Source of the DNA: Pseudomonas sp. SCB32 | Lineage (GTDB): Bacteria > Pseudomonadota > Gammaproteobacteria > Pseudomonadales > Pseudomonadaceae | NCBI RefSeq assembly: GCF_009189165.1 | Contig: NZ_CP045118.1 | Location: 2,542,001 to 2,606,000 of the forward strand | Direction of reading: 5' to 3' | Length of the DNA stretch: 64,000 nt | Shown: positions 25,023 through 33,234 of the stretch, in pieces | Numbering within the stretch: the first letter of the stretch is position 1 | Layout of the letters: every line of letters begins with the position of its first letter | Translations under genes and position numbers: made by a program | The notes under the pieces: model-generated | Seen by the model: the letters and a program-made list of their open reading frames with translations, nothing else | What the model was told of the DNA's origin: nothing | The model's database searches: none

Positions 25023-25774
25023 AGCGACTGGATGGAAAGGTAGCCCTGATCACCGGCGCCGCGCGCGGGCAGGGCGCGGCGGAAGCGCGTCTGTTCGTCG
25101 AACAGGGCGGCCGGGTGGTGATCGCCGATCTGCTGGACGAAGAGGGTGCTCGCCTGGCCGACGAGCTGGGTGATGCCGCGCTCTACCAGCATCTGGACGT
25201 GACCTCGGCGGAGCAGTGGGAAGCGGCGGTACGTGCGGCGGAAGCGCACTTCGGCCGGCTCGACGTGCTGGTCAACAACGCCGGCATCCTGCTCCTGGCG
25301 CCGCTGGAAGAGTGCTCGCTGGAGAGCTACCGCAAGGTCATCGAGGTCAACCAGGTGGGCTGCTGGCTGGGCATGAAGGCTGTGCTGCCGGCGCTCAAGC
25401 GCGCCGGTGGCGGTTCCATCGTCAACCTCTCCTCGACGGCGGGCATGGAAGGCGTGGCCGGTGGCAGCGCCTACGTCGCCAGCAAGTTCGCCGTGCGCGG
25501 CATGACCAAGTCCGCCGCGCTGGAGCTGGGGCGCCATGGCATCCGCGTGAACTCGGTGCATCCGGGCGGCATCGACACGCCCATGGCGCGCCCGCCGGAG
25601 ATGGCCGAGATCGATGCGTCGGCCTTCTACAGCGGCTTGCCGATTCCGCGTATCGGCCAGCCGGAGGAAGTGGCCAGGCTGGTGCTGTTCCTCGCCAGCG
25701 ACGAGTCCAGCTACTGCACGGGGGCCGAGTTCGTGGTCGACGGCGGCATGCTGGCTGGCGCGACCTTCGGCTGA
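25019..25774 (+). CDS. SDR resembling 3alpha(20beta)-hydroxysteroid dehydrogenase
   Basis: A 251-residue classical SDR with TGAARGQG (12-19), NNAG (86-89), Ser139, Tyr152 and Lys156. It closely parallels the mycobacterial/streptomycete 3alpha,20beta-HSD (FabG3): DLLDEEGARLADELGDAALYQHLDVT, KFAVRGMTKSAALELGRHGIRVNSVHPG and FLASDESSYCTGAEFVVDGG. The Asp at the end of strand two favours NAD(H). It probably oxidises or reduces a steroid hydroxyl or ketone. It is the last gene before a family A palindrome in the operon that starts at DUF1214. Confidence 0.85.
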   Translation: MKRLDGKVALITGAARGQGAAEARLFVEQGGRVVIADLLDEEGARLADELGDAALYQHLDVTSAEQWEAAVRAAEAHFGRLDVLVNNAGILLLAPLEECSLESYRKVIEVNQVGCWLGMKAVLPALKRAGGGSIVNLSSTAGMEGVAGGSAYVASKFAVRGMTKSAALELGRHGIRVNSVHPGGIDTPMARPPEMAEIDASAFYSGLPIPRIGQPEEVARLVLFLASDESSYCTGAEFVVDGGMLAGATFG

Positions 25775-25805
25775 GGCCATAACCCCTGGGCTCGGAGACT
25801 CGCCC

Positions 25806-25889
25806 GTAGGATGGCGTAGAGCGAAGCGAAACCCATCAATCCCGTGCACCGCGACAGCATGGGTTTCGCTTCGCTCTACCCATCCTACG
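25806..25889. repeat. Palindromic intergenic repeat, family A
   Basis: A full copy (GTAGGATGGCGTAGAGCG left arm and matching right arm) sits just after the 25774 stop and may cap the transcript. Confidence 0.85.
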
Positions 25890-25915
25890 TCTCATCGACT
25901 ACTGAGGAGGATGAC

Positions 25916-26359
25916 ATGCTGTCCCTGCAGGAAATCTCGGATCGGCTGGAAATCCAGCAACTGGCGGTCGACTATTCCACGGCCATCGACAGCCGCGACT
26001 TCGACGCGCTGGACCGGGTGTTCAGCGCCGATGCCTACATCGACTACCGCGCCATGGGTGGTATCGATGGGCGTTATCCGGAGGTGAAAGACTGGCTGCG
26101 CGAGGCGCTGAGTAACTTTCCGGCTTACCAGCACATGATTTCCAACTTCTCTATTCAGCTGGATGGTGACCAGGCCAGCGGCCGCATCCTCTGTTTCAAC
26201 CCGATGCAGGTGGACTTGGCTGATGGTACGCGGCAGACCTTCTTCCTCGGGCTCTGGTATCACGACCGCTACCGGCGGACTGCTGACGGTTGGCGTATCG
26301 AACGGCGCAGCGAGGAGAAGAGCTACGCCTTCAATGTGCCGGAGGGGTTGCCGGTCTGA
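25916..26359 (+). CDS. SnoaL-like/NTF2-fold protein
   Basis: A 147-residue single-domain protein of the SnoaL_4 group: EISDRLEIQQLAVDYSTAIDSRDFDALDRVFSADAYIDY, a central QHMISNFSIQLDGDQASGRI strand pair and DRYRRTADGWRIERR. An Asp-rich opening and a conserved His in the QHM segment resemble SnoaL enzymes that act as isomerases or dehydratases without cofactor. Its start has GAGGATGAC upstream (TGAGGAGG box). It follows a family A repeat rather than directly touching the SDR, so it may be part of the upstream operon by read-through. Function unknown. Confidence 0.75.
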   Translation: MLSLQEISDRLEIQQLAVDYSTAIDSRDFDALDRVFSADAYIDYRAMGGIDGRYPEVKDWLREALSNFPAYQHMISNFSIQLDGDQASGRILCFNPMQVDLADGTRQTFFLGLWYHDRYRRTADGWRIERRSEEKSYAFNVPEGLPV

Positions 26360-26375
26360 GCGTCGTACCCTCCTC

Positions 26376-26487
26376 GTAGGAGCGGACTCTGTCCGCGAAA
26401 TCCATCGCGGCGAAATTTGTGCAGACAGGAAAGCGCACCTCGCGAATCGCACGGCACGATGCAGATCGCAGACGAAGTCCGCTCCTA
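26376..26487. repeat. Palindromic intergenic repeat, family B
   Basis: GTAGGAGCGGACTCTGTCC at the left and GAAGTCCGCTCCTAC at the right form inverted ends around a ~75-base centre, between the convergent SnoaL-like and luxR genes, where it may serve as a terminator. Confidence 0.75.
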
Positions 26488-26503
26488 CGGATTGATCCAG
26501 CCT

Positions 26504-27673
26504 TTACGCCAACGACGCCACGCTATTGAGCAGCGTCTTCACCAGCTCCGCCTGGCGCGTCACGCCGGTCTTGGCGAACACACCGCGCAAGTGCGCGCGC
26601 ACGGTGTTACGCGACACGCCCAGGGCGTCAGCGGTTTCGTCCAGGGTCAGGCCGTCCATCATCTGCATCGCCACCTCGGTTTCCGTGCGGGTCAGCTGAA
26701 ACAGGCTGCGCAGCAGGGTGCGCGAGGCCCGGGGCGAGTCGGCCGGATTGCGGATGAATACCACCAGCGCCGGCTGGCGGGCCTCGCCGTGACTTTCGTG
26801 GTTCAGCGCCAGGGGGCGCAGCAGCAGGTTCAACGGCATCCCGCCGCTGGGGCGCGACAGCGCCAGGACTTCCACACCGTCGCCGTTTTCCCGCCTTTGC
26901 AGCAGCGTCTGGATGGCGTTCTGCAGGTTGCGGTTGTCCTGGCGGCCGAAGGCGTGCAGGCGCTCCTGCCGGCATTCCAGGCCGTCGCGGCTGTCGAGCA
27001 GGCGCTGCGCGGCGTCGTTGCTGCGCATCAGCCGGCCCTGGGTGTCGAGGATCGCGGTGCCCACCAGCAGGCGGTCGATGGTCAGGGCGTAGAGGCGCCG
27101 CTCGGATTCCAGCTGGTCGACCGTGGAATGCAGGTCCACGGCCTGTTGCAGGTGCGGCAGCAGCAGGCGCACCAGGGCCTGTTCCGCATCGTTGAAGTCC
27201 TCGCCATCCGGCCCCCGGCAGGCGAACAAGGCACAGTGCATGCCGCCCGGCGTGCGCATGTGGGCGACCAGTACGTAGCGCAGGTCCAGCGGCGCCAGGT
27301 ATTGCCGGTAGAAGTCGTGCTCCAGCCAGGCCTCGGTGCCGATCACCTGGTCGGCGCTGGCGACCTGACCGACGGGCCAGTCGAGGAAGGGGCAGATGGC
27401 GTAGTAGTGCTCGCTGTACGACGGCTCGCCGGGCAGGTGCGGGCCGTGTACCGAGGCGTTGACGATCAGCCCCGGCCTTTGCTGCGCGGGGTTGCGCAGC
27501 ACCAGGGTGAAGTAGCTGGCACCAAAGCGCTGGCGCAGGTGCTCCAGCAGGCTCGCCCAGGGTGTGGTTTCCTGCGGGCCGCGGTAGACCAGCTCGAGCA
27601 GTTCGCCCAGGGCGGCGGCGTCGATGCCGGCGCTGGCGCAGAGTGCCTGGCTGTCGGGGGTGGAAGGGGTCAT
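26504..27673 (-). CDS. LuxR-type transcriptional regulator, TesR-like
   Basis: A 389-residue protein with a C-terminal LuxR helix-turn-helix (about residues 327-383: LTRTETEVAMQMMDGLTLDETADALGV then SRNTVRAHLRGVFAKTG) and a long N-terminal region of GAF/PAS-like character (LRQRFGASYFTLVLRN, LYALTIDRLLVGTAILDTQGRLMRSND). Size and layout match TesR, the LuxR-type activator of testosterone degradation in Comamonas. It is divergent from hsaC, sits at the centre of the cluster, and its own promoter carries the shared operator (27734-27751). It is the natural candidate for the protein that binds that operator, possibly activated by a steroid intermediate sensed by the N-terminal domain. Confidence 0.88.
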   Translation of the reverse strand: MTPSTPDSQALCASAGIDAAALGELLELVYRGPQETTPWASLLEHLRQRFGASYFTLVLRNPAQQRPGLIVNASVHGPHLPGEPSYSEHYYAICPFLDWPVGQVASADQVIGTEAWLEHDFYRQYLAPLDLRYVLVAHMRTPGGMHCALFACRGPDGEDFNDAEQALVRLLLPHLQQAVDLHSTVDQLESERRLYALTIDRLLVGTAILDTQGRLMRSNDAAQRLLDSRDGLECRQERLHAFGRQDNRNLQNAIQTLLQRRENGDGVEVLALSRPSGGMPLNLLLRPLALNHESHGEARQPALVVFIRNPADSPRASRTLLRSLFQLTRTETEVAMQMMDGLTLDETADALGVSRNTVRAHLRGVFAKTGVTRQAELVKTLLNSVASLA

Positions 27674-27733
27674 GTGTGCCGTGCCCGTCCTTTATTGTCG
27701 TGGGCGGAGTATCGGTGGCGGAGGCTGTCGATA

Positions 27734-27751
27734 AATCGTCCGTTCGGCCTA
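27734..27751 (-). promoter_or_regulatory. Cluster operator before the luxR-type gene
   Basis: On the minus strand TAGGCCGAACGGACGATT, with GATACT exactly 21 nt beyond it and the start codon 61 nt away. Suggests autoregulation. Confidence 0.6.
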
Positions 27752-27818
27752 GAGCGTGACGCACCTCCCGGATAACCCCCGGCGGCCCTGAATCGCCCGC
27801 GCCATGCCCCTTTGGCGC

Positions 27819-27836
27819 TAGTCCCATTGGACGATG
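27819..27836 (+). promoter_or_regulatory. Cluster operator before hsaC
   Basis: TAGTCCCATTGGACGATG, with TTGAAT exactly 21 nt after GGACGAT. It drives the ten-gene hsaC-ipd-fad operon, first start at 27919. Confidence 0.7.
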
Positions 27837-27918
27837 TTCGGGCACGCCTGCGCTGTTTGAATCCTCATCACCGGCCAATCCGCCAGGCGGAGCGGCAATA
27901 ACGATGAGGAGAGCACCC

Positions 27919-28815
27919 ATGGATATCCGAGGACTGGGCTACGTGACCGTCCTGGCCAGCGATCTTTCGCGCTGGCGCAGCTACGCCAGCCAGGTGCTGG
28001 GCATGATGGTGGACGACGCCGCGCCCGAAGGCGCGCTGTACCTGAAGATGGACGAGCGTCACTACCGCGTGCTGGTGCTGCAGGACGAGCGCGACGGCTA
28101 CGGTGCCAGCGGCTGGGAAGTGGCCGGCAAGGCCGCCTTCGAGCAGGCCATCGCCGAGCTGGCCCAGGCCGACGTCGAGGTTGTCCGTGGCAGCGCCGCC
28201 GACTGCGCGGTGCGCAAGGTCCAGGAGCTGGCGCAGTTCCGCGATCCGGACGGCAACCGTCACGAGCTGTTCTGGGGCCCGTGCCAGGACTTCCGCCCGT
28301 TCGTATCCCCGGCGGGTGTCAGCGGTTTCGTCACCGGCGCCATGGGCATGGGCCACGTGGTACTGCCGGCGCCGGCCTTCGAGCGCTGCCGCGATTTCTA
28401 CGAGCAGGTGCTGGGCTTCGGTCTCTCCGACCTGATGAAGGTGCGTTTCACCCCCGATCCGCAGGAGCCGGAGAAGCGCATCCACTTCATGCACTGCAAC
28501 AACGCCCGCCACCATTCCCTGGCGATCTTCGAGTGCCCGATCCCCAGCGGCTGCGTGCACATGATGCTGGAGACCGCCTCCCTCGACGACGTGGGCCGCG
28601 CCCTGGACCGCATGCACGCCAACGGCGTGAAGCTCTCGGCGACCCTCGGCAAGCACACCAACGACCACATGGTCTCGTTCTACATGCAGAGCCCCGGCGG
28701 CTTTGACATCGAATACGGCCACGGCGGCCTGGAAGTGGACTGGGAGGCGCACACGCCTTTCGAAAGCACCGTGGTCAGCCATTGGGGCCACGACTTCAGC
28801 GTCGGCCGCCAGTAA
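27919..28815 (+). CDS. hsaC: Extradiol ring-cleavage dioxygenase HsaC/TesB
   Basis: A 298-residue type I extradiol dioxygenase made of two vicinal-oxygen-chelate modules. The iron ligands are His146 (MGMGHVVLP), His214 (GCVHMMLE) and Glu265 (FDIEYGHGG); HH at 198-199 and the Tyr in SPGGFDIEYG complete the active site. In steroid catabolism it cleaves the catechol 3,4-DHSA meta to the hydroxyls, opening ring A. The ATG at 27919 has GAGGAG eight bases upstream; a 5-codon-longer start lacks a site. It is the first gene of a long operon that continues with the C/D-ring genes. Confidence 0.92.
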   Translation: MDIRGLGYVTVLASDLSRWRSYASQVLGMMVDDAAPEGALYLKMDERHYRVLVLQDERDGYGASGWEVAGKAAFEQAIAELAQADVEVVRGSAADCAVRKVQELAQFRDPDGNRHELFWGPCQDFRPFVSPAGVSGFVTGAMGMGHVVLPAPAFERCRDFYEQVLGFGLSDLMKVRFTPDPQEPEKRIHFMHCNNARHHSLAIFECPIPSGCVHMMLETASLDDVGRALDRMHANGVKLSATLGKHTNDHMVSFYMQSPGGFDIEYGHGGLEVDWEAHTPFESTVVSHWGHDFSVGRQ

Positions 28816-28825
28816 GGAGCGCAAC

Positions 28826-29707
28826 ATGGACAAACGCATGACGGCGGCCGAAATGGTCGCCCAGCTGCGCGACGGCATGACCATCGGTATCGGTGGTTGG
28901 GGTCCGCGCCGCAAACCCATGGCCCTGATCCGCGAAATCGTTCGCTCGGACCTCAAGGACCTCACCATCGTCGCCTACGGCGGCGCCGACGTCGGCATGC
29001 TGTGTGCCGCCGGCAAGGTCAAGAAGCTGGTGTTCGCCTTCGTCTCGCTGGACTTCATCCCGCTCGAACCCTACTTCCGCAAGGCCCGTCAGGCGGGTGA
29101 GCTGGACGTGATGGAAATCGACGAGGGCATGCTGCTGCTGGGCCTGCGCGCGGCTGCCATGAACGTGCCGTTCATTCCCACCGCCGTGGGCCTGGGCACC
29201 GATGTGCTGAAGTACAACCCGCAGATCAAGCTCGTTGCCTCGCCCTACGCCGACGGCCGCGACTGGGTCGCCATGCCGGCGCTGAAGCTGGACGCGGCGC
29301 TGGTCCACGTCGACCGTGCCGACGCCCGTGGCGTCTGCCAGATCGAAGGGCCGGATCACTACATGGACGACCTGTTCGTCCGTGCCGCGGCGAAGACCTT
29401 CGTCTGCTGCGACGAGCTGGTGGAGTCCGCGCACTTCCACGCCAACCCGCAGGCGGCCCGCACGGTGTTCTGGGAACGCAACCTCACCGACGGCGTGGTG
29501 CACGTCCCCGGTGGCGCCCACCCCAGCTCCTGCGCACCGCTGTACGGCTTCGACGTGCCGCACTTCCAGCGCTACAACGCTTCCGTCCAGGAAGAGGACG
29601 GCTGGCAGCGCTACTACGACGAATTCATCCGCGACGGCGAAGCCGCCTACCTGGAAAAGGTCGGTGGAATCGAGTCCCTCCGCAAGCTGCCCCTGCCGGT
29701 GTTCTGA
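28826..29707 (+). CDS. ipdA: IpdA, alpha subunit of COCHEA-CoA hydrolase (CoA-transferase fold)
   Basis: A 293-residue CoA-transferase family I subunit: MTIGIGGWGPRRKPMALIREIVRS, LVFAFVSLDFIPLEPYFRKARQAGEL, MEIDEGMLLLGLRAA and HVDRADARGVCQIEGPDHYMDDLFVRAA. The length and sequence correspond to actinobacterial IpdA (about 290 residues). IpdAB does not transfer CoA but hydrolytically opens the last ring in the C/D-ring pathway. The acidic EIDEG stretch (97-101) lies near where the M. tuberculosis catalytic Glu105 should fall. The ATG follows an AGGAG site; spacing to ipdB is two bases. Confidence 0.9.
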   Translation: MDKRMTAAEMVAQLRDGMTIGIGGWGPRRKPMALIREIVRSDLKDLTIVAYGGADVGMLCAAGKVKKLVFAFVSLDFIPLEPYFRKARQAGELDVMEIDEGMLLLGLRAAAMNVPFIPTAVGLGTDVLKYNPQIKLVASPYADGRDWVAMPALKLDAALVHVDRADARGVCQIEGPDHYMDDLFVRAAAKTFVCCDELVESAHFHANPQAARTVFWERNLTDGVVHVPGGAHPSSCAPLYGFDVPHFQRYNASVQEEDGWQRYYDEFIRDGEAAYLEKVGGIESLRKLPLPVF

Positions 29708-29709
29708 CC

Positions 29710-30519
29710 ATGACTGACGCTACCGCTTCCTGCAGCCTCGCCGAGCTGTTGATCTGCGCCGCCAGCGAATGCTGGCGTGACGACGGCGAAGTGCTCGCCA
29801 CCGGCATCGGCGTGGTTCCGCGCCTGGCCGCTTCCCTGGCCATGCTGACCAGCAATCCGGACCTGCTGATGACCGATTCGGAGGCCTTCATGGTCGCCGA
29901 GCCGGTGCCGCTGGGCGCCCGCAACGGCTACGTGCCGAAGTTCGACAGCTGGATGGGCTTCTCGCGCATCTTCGACAACGTCTGGGGCGGTCGCCGCCAC
30001 GCGCTGGTCGGCCCGACCCAGATCGACCGCTTCGGCCAGGCCAACATCTCCTGCATCGGCGACTACGCCAAGCCCAAGGCGCAAATGCTCGGCGTGCGCG
30101 GCTTCCCGGGTAACTCCATCAGCCACGCCAACTCCTTCTTCGTGCCGTCGCACAGCCGCCGGGTATTCGTCGAAGGCGAAGTCGACATGGTCGCCTCGGT
30201 CGGCTACAACCCCGCGCGCCTGGCCCGTGGCTGGTCGCTGGACGACATCGATATCCGCCTGATCGTCACCGACCTCTGCGTGCTCGACTTCGGCGGCCCG
30301 CAGCACCAGATGCGCGTTCGCTCGCTGCATCCGGGCGTGGAACTGGCGCAGGTGCTGGACAACACCAGCTTCGACCTGGCCCTGCCGGCGCAGATCCCGA
30401 CCACCGCCATGCCGTCGGCCGAGCAACTGGCAATCCTGCAGCGCCTCGACCCGCACAACCTGCGTGGCCGCCAGCTCAAGGACAACCCGCCGGCGCTGCG
30501 CAGCGCCAAGGAAGCCTAG
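29710..30519 (+). CDS. ipdB: IpdB, beta subunit of COCHEA-CoA hydrolase
   Basis: A 269-residue CoA-transferase-fold beta subunit with SLAELLICAASECWRDDGEVLATGIGVVPRLAA at the start, GPTQIDRFGQANIS, GVRGFPGNSISHANSFFVPSHS and RLIVTDLCVLDFGGP. It pairs with IpdA, encoded immediately upstream, as the heteromeric hydrolase that opens the final ring of the steroid C/D remnant. Translation is probably coupled: the ATG lies two bases after the ipdA stop. The crotonase gene follows after two bases. Confidence 0.9.
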   Translation: MTDATASCSLAELLICAASECWRDDGEVLATGIGVVPRLAASLAMLTSNPDLLMTDSEAFMVAEPVPLGARNGYVPKFDSWMGFSRIFDNVWGGRRHALVGPTQIDRFGQANISCIGDYAKPKAQMLGVRGFPGNSISHANSFFVPSHSRRVFVEGEVDMVASVGYNPARLARGWSLDDIDIRLIVTDLCVLDFGGPQHQMRVRSLHPGVELAQVLDNTSFDLALPAQIPTTAMPSAEQLAILQRLDPHNLRGRQLKDNPPALRSAKEA

Positions 30520-30521
30520 TC

Positions 30522-31385
30522 ATGAGCGAAGTCGAAGAGGTCGTTCTCTACGAGGTGCAGGGCCCGGTGGCCCTGGTCACCATGAACCGTCCCGAGTACC
30601 ACAACGCGCAGAACTCGAAGATGACCTACGCGCTGGACGCGGCCTTCCGCCGCGCCTGCGACGACGATTCGGTCAAGGTCATCGTCCTGCGCGGCGAGGG
30701 CAAGCACTTCTCCGCCGGACACGACATCGGCACGCCGGGCCGCGACGTGAACGAAAGCTTCGACCGCGCGAGCCTGTGGTACGACCACGTGAACAAGCCG
30801 GGCGGCGAATTCCTCTATGCCCGCGAGCAGGAGGTCTACCTGGGCATGTGCCGGCGCTGGCGCGAAATGCCCAAGCCGACCGTGGCCATGGTGCAGGGCG
30901 CCTGCATCGCCGGCGGGCTGATGCTGGCCTGGGTCTGTGACCTGATCGTCGCCAGCGACGATGCCTACTTCCGCGACCCGGTGGTGCGCATGGGCATCCC
31001 CGGCGTCGAGTACTTCGCCCACGTGCATGAACTCAGCCCGCGCATCGCCAAGGAGTTCCTCTTCCTCGGCGAACGCCTGGGTGCCGAGCGCGCCTGGCAA
31101 CTGGGCATGGTCAACAAGGTGGTGCCGCGCGACGTGCTGCTGGACGTGACCCTGGACATGGCCCGCCGCGTGGCCGAAATGCCGCGCCTGGGCCTGCAGC
31201 TGGCCAAGCAGGCGGTGAACAACGCCGAGGACCTGATGGGCAAGCGCGCCACCATGGACATGGTGTTCGGCCTGCACCACTTCGCCCACGCCCACAACGA
31301 ACTGGTCAGCGGCGACCGCCTGGGCGGCTACGACGCCCGCGCCATGGCCAGCTCGCAGCGCGAGCCGGCGGAGGGCGGCCGATGA
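30522..31385 (+). CDS. Crotonase-family enoyl-CoA hydratase/hydrolase
   Basis: A 287-residue crotonase-fold protein with the CoA-binding oxyanion segments GEGKHFSAGHDIGTPGRD and VQGACIAGGLMLAWVCDLIVASDDAYF, and a longer than usual insertion (FDRASLWYDHVNKPGGEFLYAREQEVYLG). The expected catalytic glutamates are not both obvious: MGIPGVEYFAHVHEL falls where one Glu is usual. It lies between ipdB and ipdC, with ATGA overlap to ipdC, so a C/D-ring CoA thioester is the likely substrate, distinct from that of EchA20 encoded two genes later. Confidence 0.82.
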   Translation: MSEVEEVVLYEVQGPVALVTMNRPEYHNAQNSKMTYALDAAFRRACDDDSVKVIVLRGEGKHFSAGHDIGTPGRDVNESFDRASLWYDHVNKPGGEFLYAREQEVYLGMCRRWREMPKPTVAMVQGACIAGGLMLAWVCDLIVASDDAYFRDPVVRMGIPGVEYFAHVHELSPRIAKEFLFLGERLGAERAWQLGMVNKVVPRDVLLDVTLDMARRVAEMPRLGLQLAKQAVNNAEDLMGKRATMDMVFGLHHFAHAHNELVSGDRLGGYDARAMASSQREPAEGGR

Positions 31386-32482
31386 GCCTGGACCTGAGCA
31401 CCCGCGTTACCCAGTTGCTCGGCTGCCGCTACCCGATCATCCAGACCGCCATGGGCTGGGTGGCCGATCCGCGCCTGGTGGCCGCCACCGGCAATGCCGG
31501 CGCGTTCGGCTTCCTCGCCGGCGCCACCATAGAGCCGCACCTGATGGAAGCGGCGATCCTCGAAACCAAGTCGCTGACCTCGGCACCGTTCGGCGTCAAC
31601 TTCCACATGTACCAGCCCAACGCCGCCGAGATCGTCGAGCTGGTGCTGCGCCATGGTGTGAAGGCGGTGAGCTACAGCCGCTCGCCGGGCAAGCAGATGG
31701 TCGCCCGGCTGAAAGAGGCCGGGGTGATCTGCATGCCCACCGTCGGCGCGCTCAAGCACGCGCAGAAGGCCGTGGAGATGGGCGCCGATATCGTCACCGT
31801 GCAGGGCGGCGAGGGCGGCGGTCACACCGGCTCGGTGCCCACCTCGCTGCTGCTGGCGCAGGTGCGCGACGCGGTGCAGGTGCCGGTTGTCGCCGCCGGT
31901 GGCTTCCATGACGGCGCCGGTCTGGTGGCCGCGCTGGTCCTGGGCGCCGAAGGCGTGGCCATGGGCACGCGCTTTTTGATGAGCCAGGAAAGTCCGGTGC
32001 CGGACGCCACCCTGGCGCGCTACCTGGGCGTGAAGGACCCGGCGAAGGTGATCGTCAGTCGCGCGCTCGACGGCCTGCCACAGCGAATGATCCGCAACGA
32101 ACTGCTCGACGCCCTGGAGGCCGCCGGCCCCTGGCGTCGCCTGGGCCTCGCCGTGCAGTGCGCGCTGGCCTACCGCCGCCACTCCGGCATCAGCATCGGG
32201 CAGATGCTCCAGGCCCTGCGCAACCGTGGCGAGCTGACCCTTTCCCAGGCGCTGCTGGCTGCCAACGCACCCATGGTGATCCAGAAGGCCATGGTCGACG
32301 GCCAGCCCGAAGACGGCGTGCTGCCGGCCGGTCAGGTCGCCGCGCTGCTGGGCAGCCGTTCCCCGTGCGCCGAGATCATCCAGAACATCGTCACCCAGGC
32401 CGAGGCCCGGCTCACCGAGCTGGCCCGCCGGGTAGAACCGCAACAGACCCAGGAGAGCCTCCATGCAGCCGTTTCGCGTTGA
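31382..32482 (+). CDS. ipdC: IpdC, nitronate-monooxygenase-like flavin reductase of C/D-ring degradation
   Basis: A 366-residue FMN-binding TIM-barrel protein of the NMO/2-nitropropane dioxygenase family: YPIIQTAMGWVADPRLVAATGNAGAFGFLAG, VSYSRSPGKQMVARLKEAGV, VTVQGGEGGGHTGSVPTSLL (phosphate-binding loop), VVAAGGFHDGAGLVAALVLGAEGVAMGTRFL. In mycobacteria IpdC is a carbon-carbon double-bond reductase on a C/D-ring CoA thioester. It overlaps the upstream crotonase by four bases and the downstream echA20 by twenty, marking a tightly coupled ipd block. Confidence 0.88.
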   Translation: MSLDLSTRVTQLLGCRYPIIQTAMGWVADPRLVAATGNAGAFGFLAGATIEPHLMEAAILETKSLTSAPFGVNFHMYQPNAAEIVELVLRHGVKAVSYSRSPGKQMVARLKEAGVICMPTVGALKHAQKAVEMGADIVTVQGGEGGGHTGSVPTSLLLAQVRDAVQVPVVAAGGFHDGAGLVAALVLGAEGVAMGTRFLMSQESPVPDATLARYLGVKDPAKVIVSRALDGLPQRMIRNELLDALEAAGPWRRLGLAVQCALAYRRHSGISIGQMLQALRNRGELTLSQALLAANAPMVIQKAMVDGQPEDGVLPAGQVAALLGSRSPCAEIIQNIVTQAEARLTELARRVEPQQTQESLHAAVSR

Positions 32483-33215
32483 GATCAACGAGCACATCGC
32501 CGAGATGGTGTTCGACCGCCCGCCGGTGAACGCCTTCAACTGCGCCGGCTGGGCGGCCATCGCCGCCGAACTGGAACGCCTGGGCCGCGATGACGCGGTG
32601 CGGGTCATCATCATCCGCGCCGAGGGCCGGGGCTTCTGCGCCGGCGTCGACATCAAGGAACTGGCCGCCGACGGCAACCTGATCGTCGCGGTGAACAAGG
32701 GCAACTACGACAGCTTCAAGGCGGTGCACCGCAATCCCAAGCCGGTGATTGCCGCCGTGCATGGCTTCGTCCTCGGTGGCGGCATCGGCCTGTGCGGCGC
32801 GGCGGACATCGTCGTCGCCAGCGAGTGCGCGACCTTCGGCGTGCCCGAGGTGGACCGTGGCGCCATGGGCGGCGGTGCACACCTGCAGCGCCTGTTCCCG
32901 GTGCAGAAGGTGCGCCACATGTACTTCACCGGTGAGCCGATCGACGCCTACGAGGCCTACCGCCTGGGCGCGGTGGAGCGCGTGGTGCCGCGCGACAAGC
33001 TGCGTGACGCGGCCCTGGACGTGGCGCGCAAGATCGCCGCCAAGAGCCCCGCGATGATCGCCCTGGCCAAGGAAGCGCTGACCGGCATCGAGGACGGCAA
33101 CCTCGAAGACAAATACCGCTGGGAGCAGGGCTTCACCCTTGAAGCATACCGCTCGCTGGATTCCCAGGAAGCACGCGACTCCTTCGTCGAGAAGCGCGAC
33201 GCGCAATTCAACTGA
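32463..33215 (+). CDS. echA20: EchA20-like ring-opening enoyl-CoA hydratase/hydrolase
   Basis: A 250-residue crotonase that tracks M. tuberculosis EchA20: FDRPPVNAFNCAGWAAIA, IIIRAEGRGFCAGVDIKEL, PVIAAVHGFVLGGGIGLCG, ATFGVPEVDRGAMGGGAHLQRLFP and a YRWEQGFTLE end. EchA20 hydrolytically opens ring D of the HIP-derived CoA thioester before IpdAB acts. The start lies inside the end of ipdC. An EVDRGAMGG stretch carries the acidic residue expected in the active site. Confidence 0.88.
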   Translation: MQPFRVEINEHIAEMVFDRPPVNAFNCAGWAAIAAELERLGRDDAVRVIIIRAEGRGFCAGVDIKELAADGNLIVAVNKGNYDSFKAVHRNPKPVIAAVHGFVLGGGIGLCGAADIVVASECATFGVPEVDRGAMGGGAHLQRLFPVQKVRHMYFTGEPIDAYEAYRLGAVERVVPRDKLRDAALDVARKIAAKSPAMIALAKEALTGIEDGNLEDKYRWEQGFTLEAYRSLDSQEARDSFVEKRDAQFN

Positions 33216-33234
33216 TCAACCACAGGCACAGCCC

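Noticed and set aside
28826..30519. Annotating the pair as an ordinary CoA transferase (glutaconate or 3-oxoacid)
   Set aside because: The fold is right, but sequence and the ipdC/echA20/fadA6 context point to the ring-opening hydrolase IpdAB.
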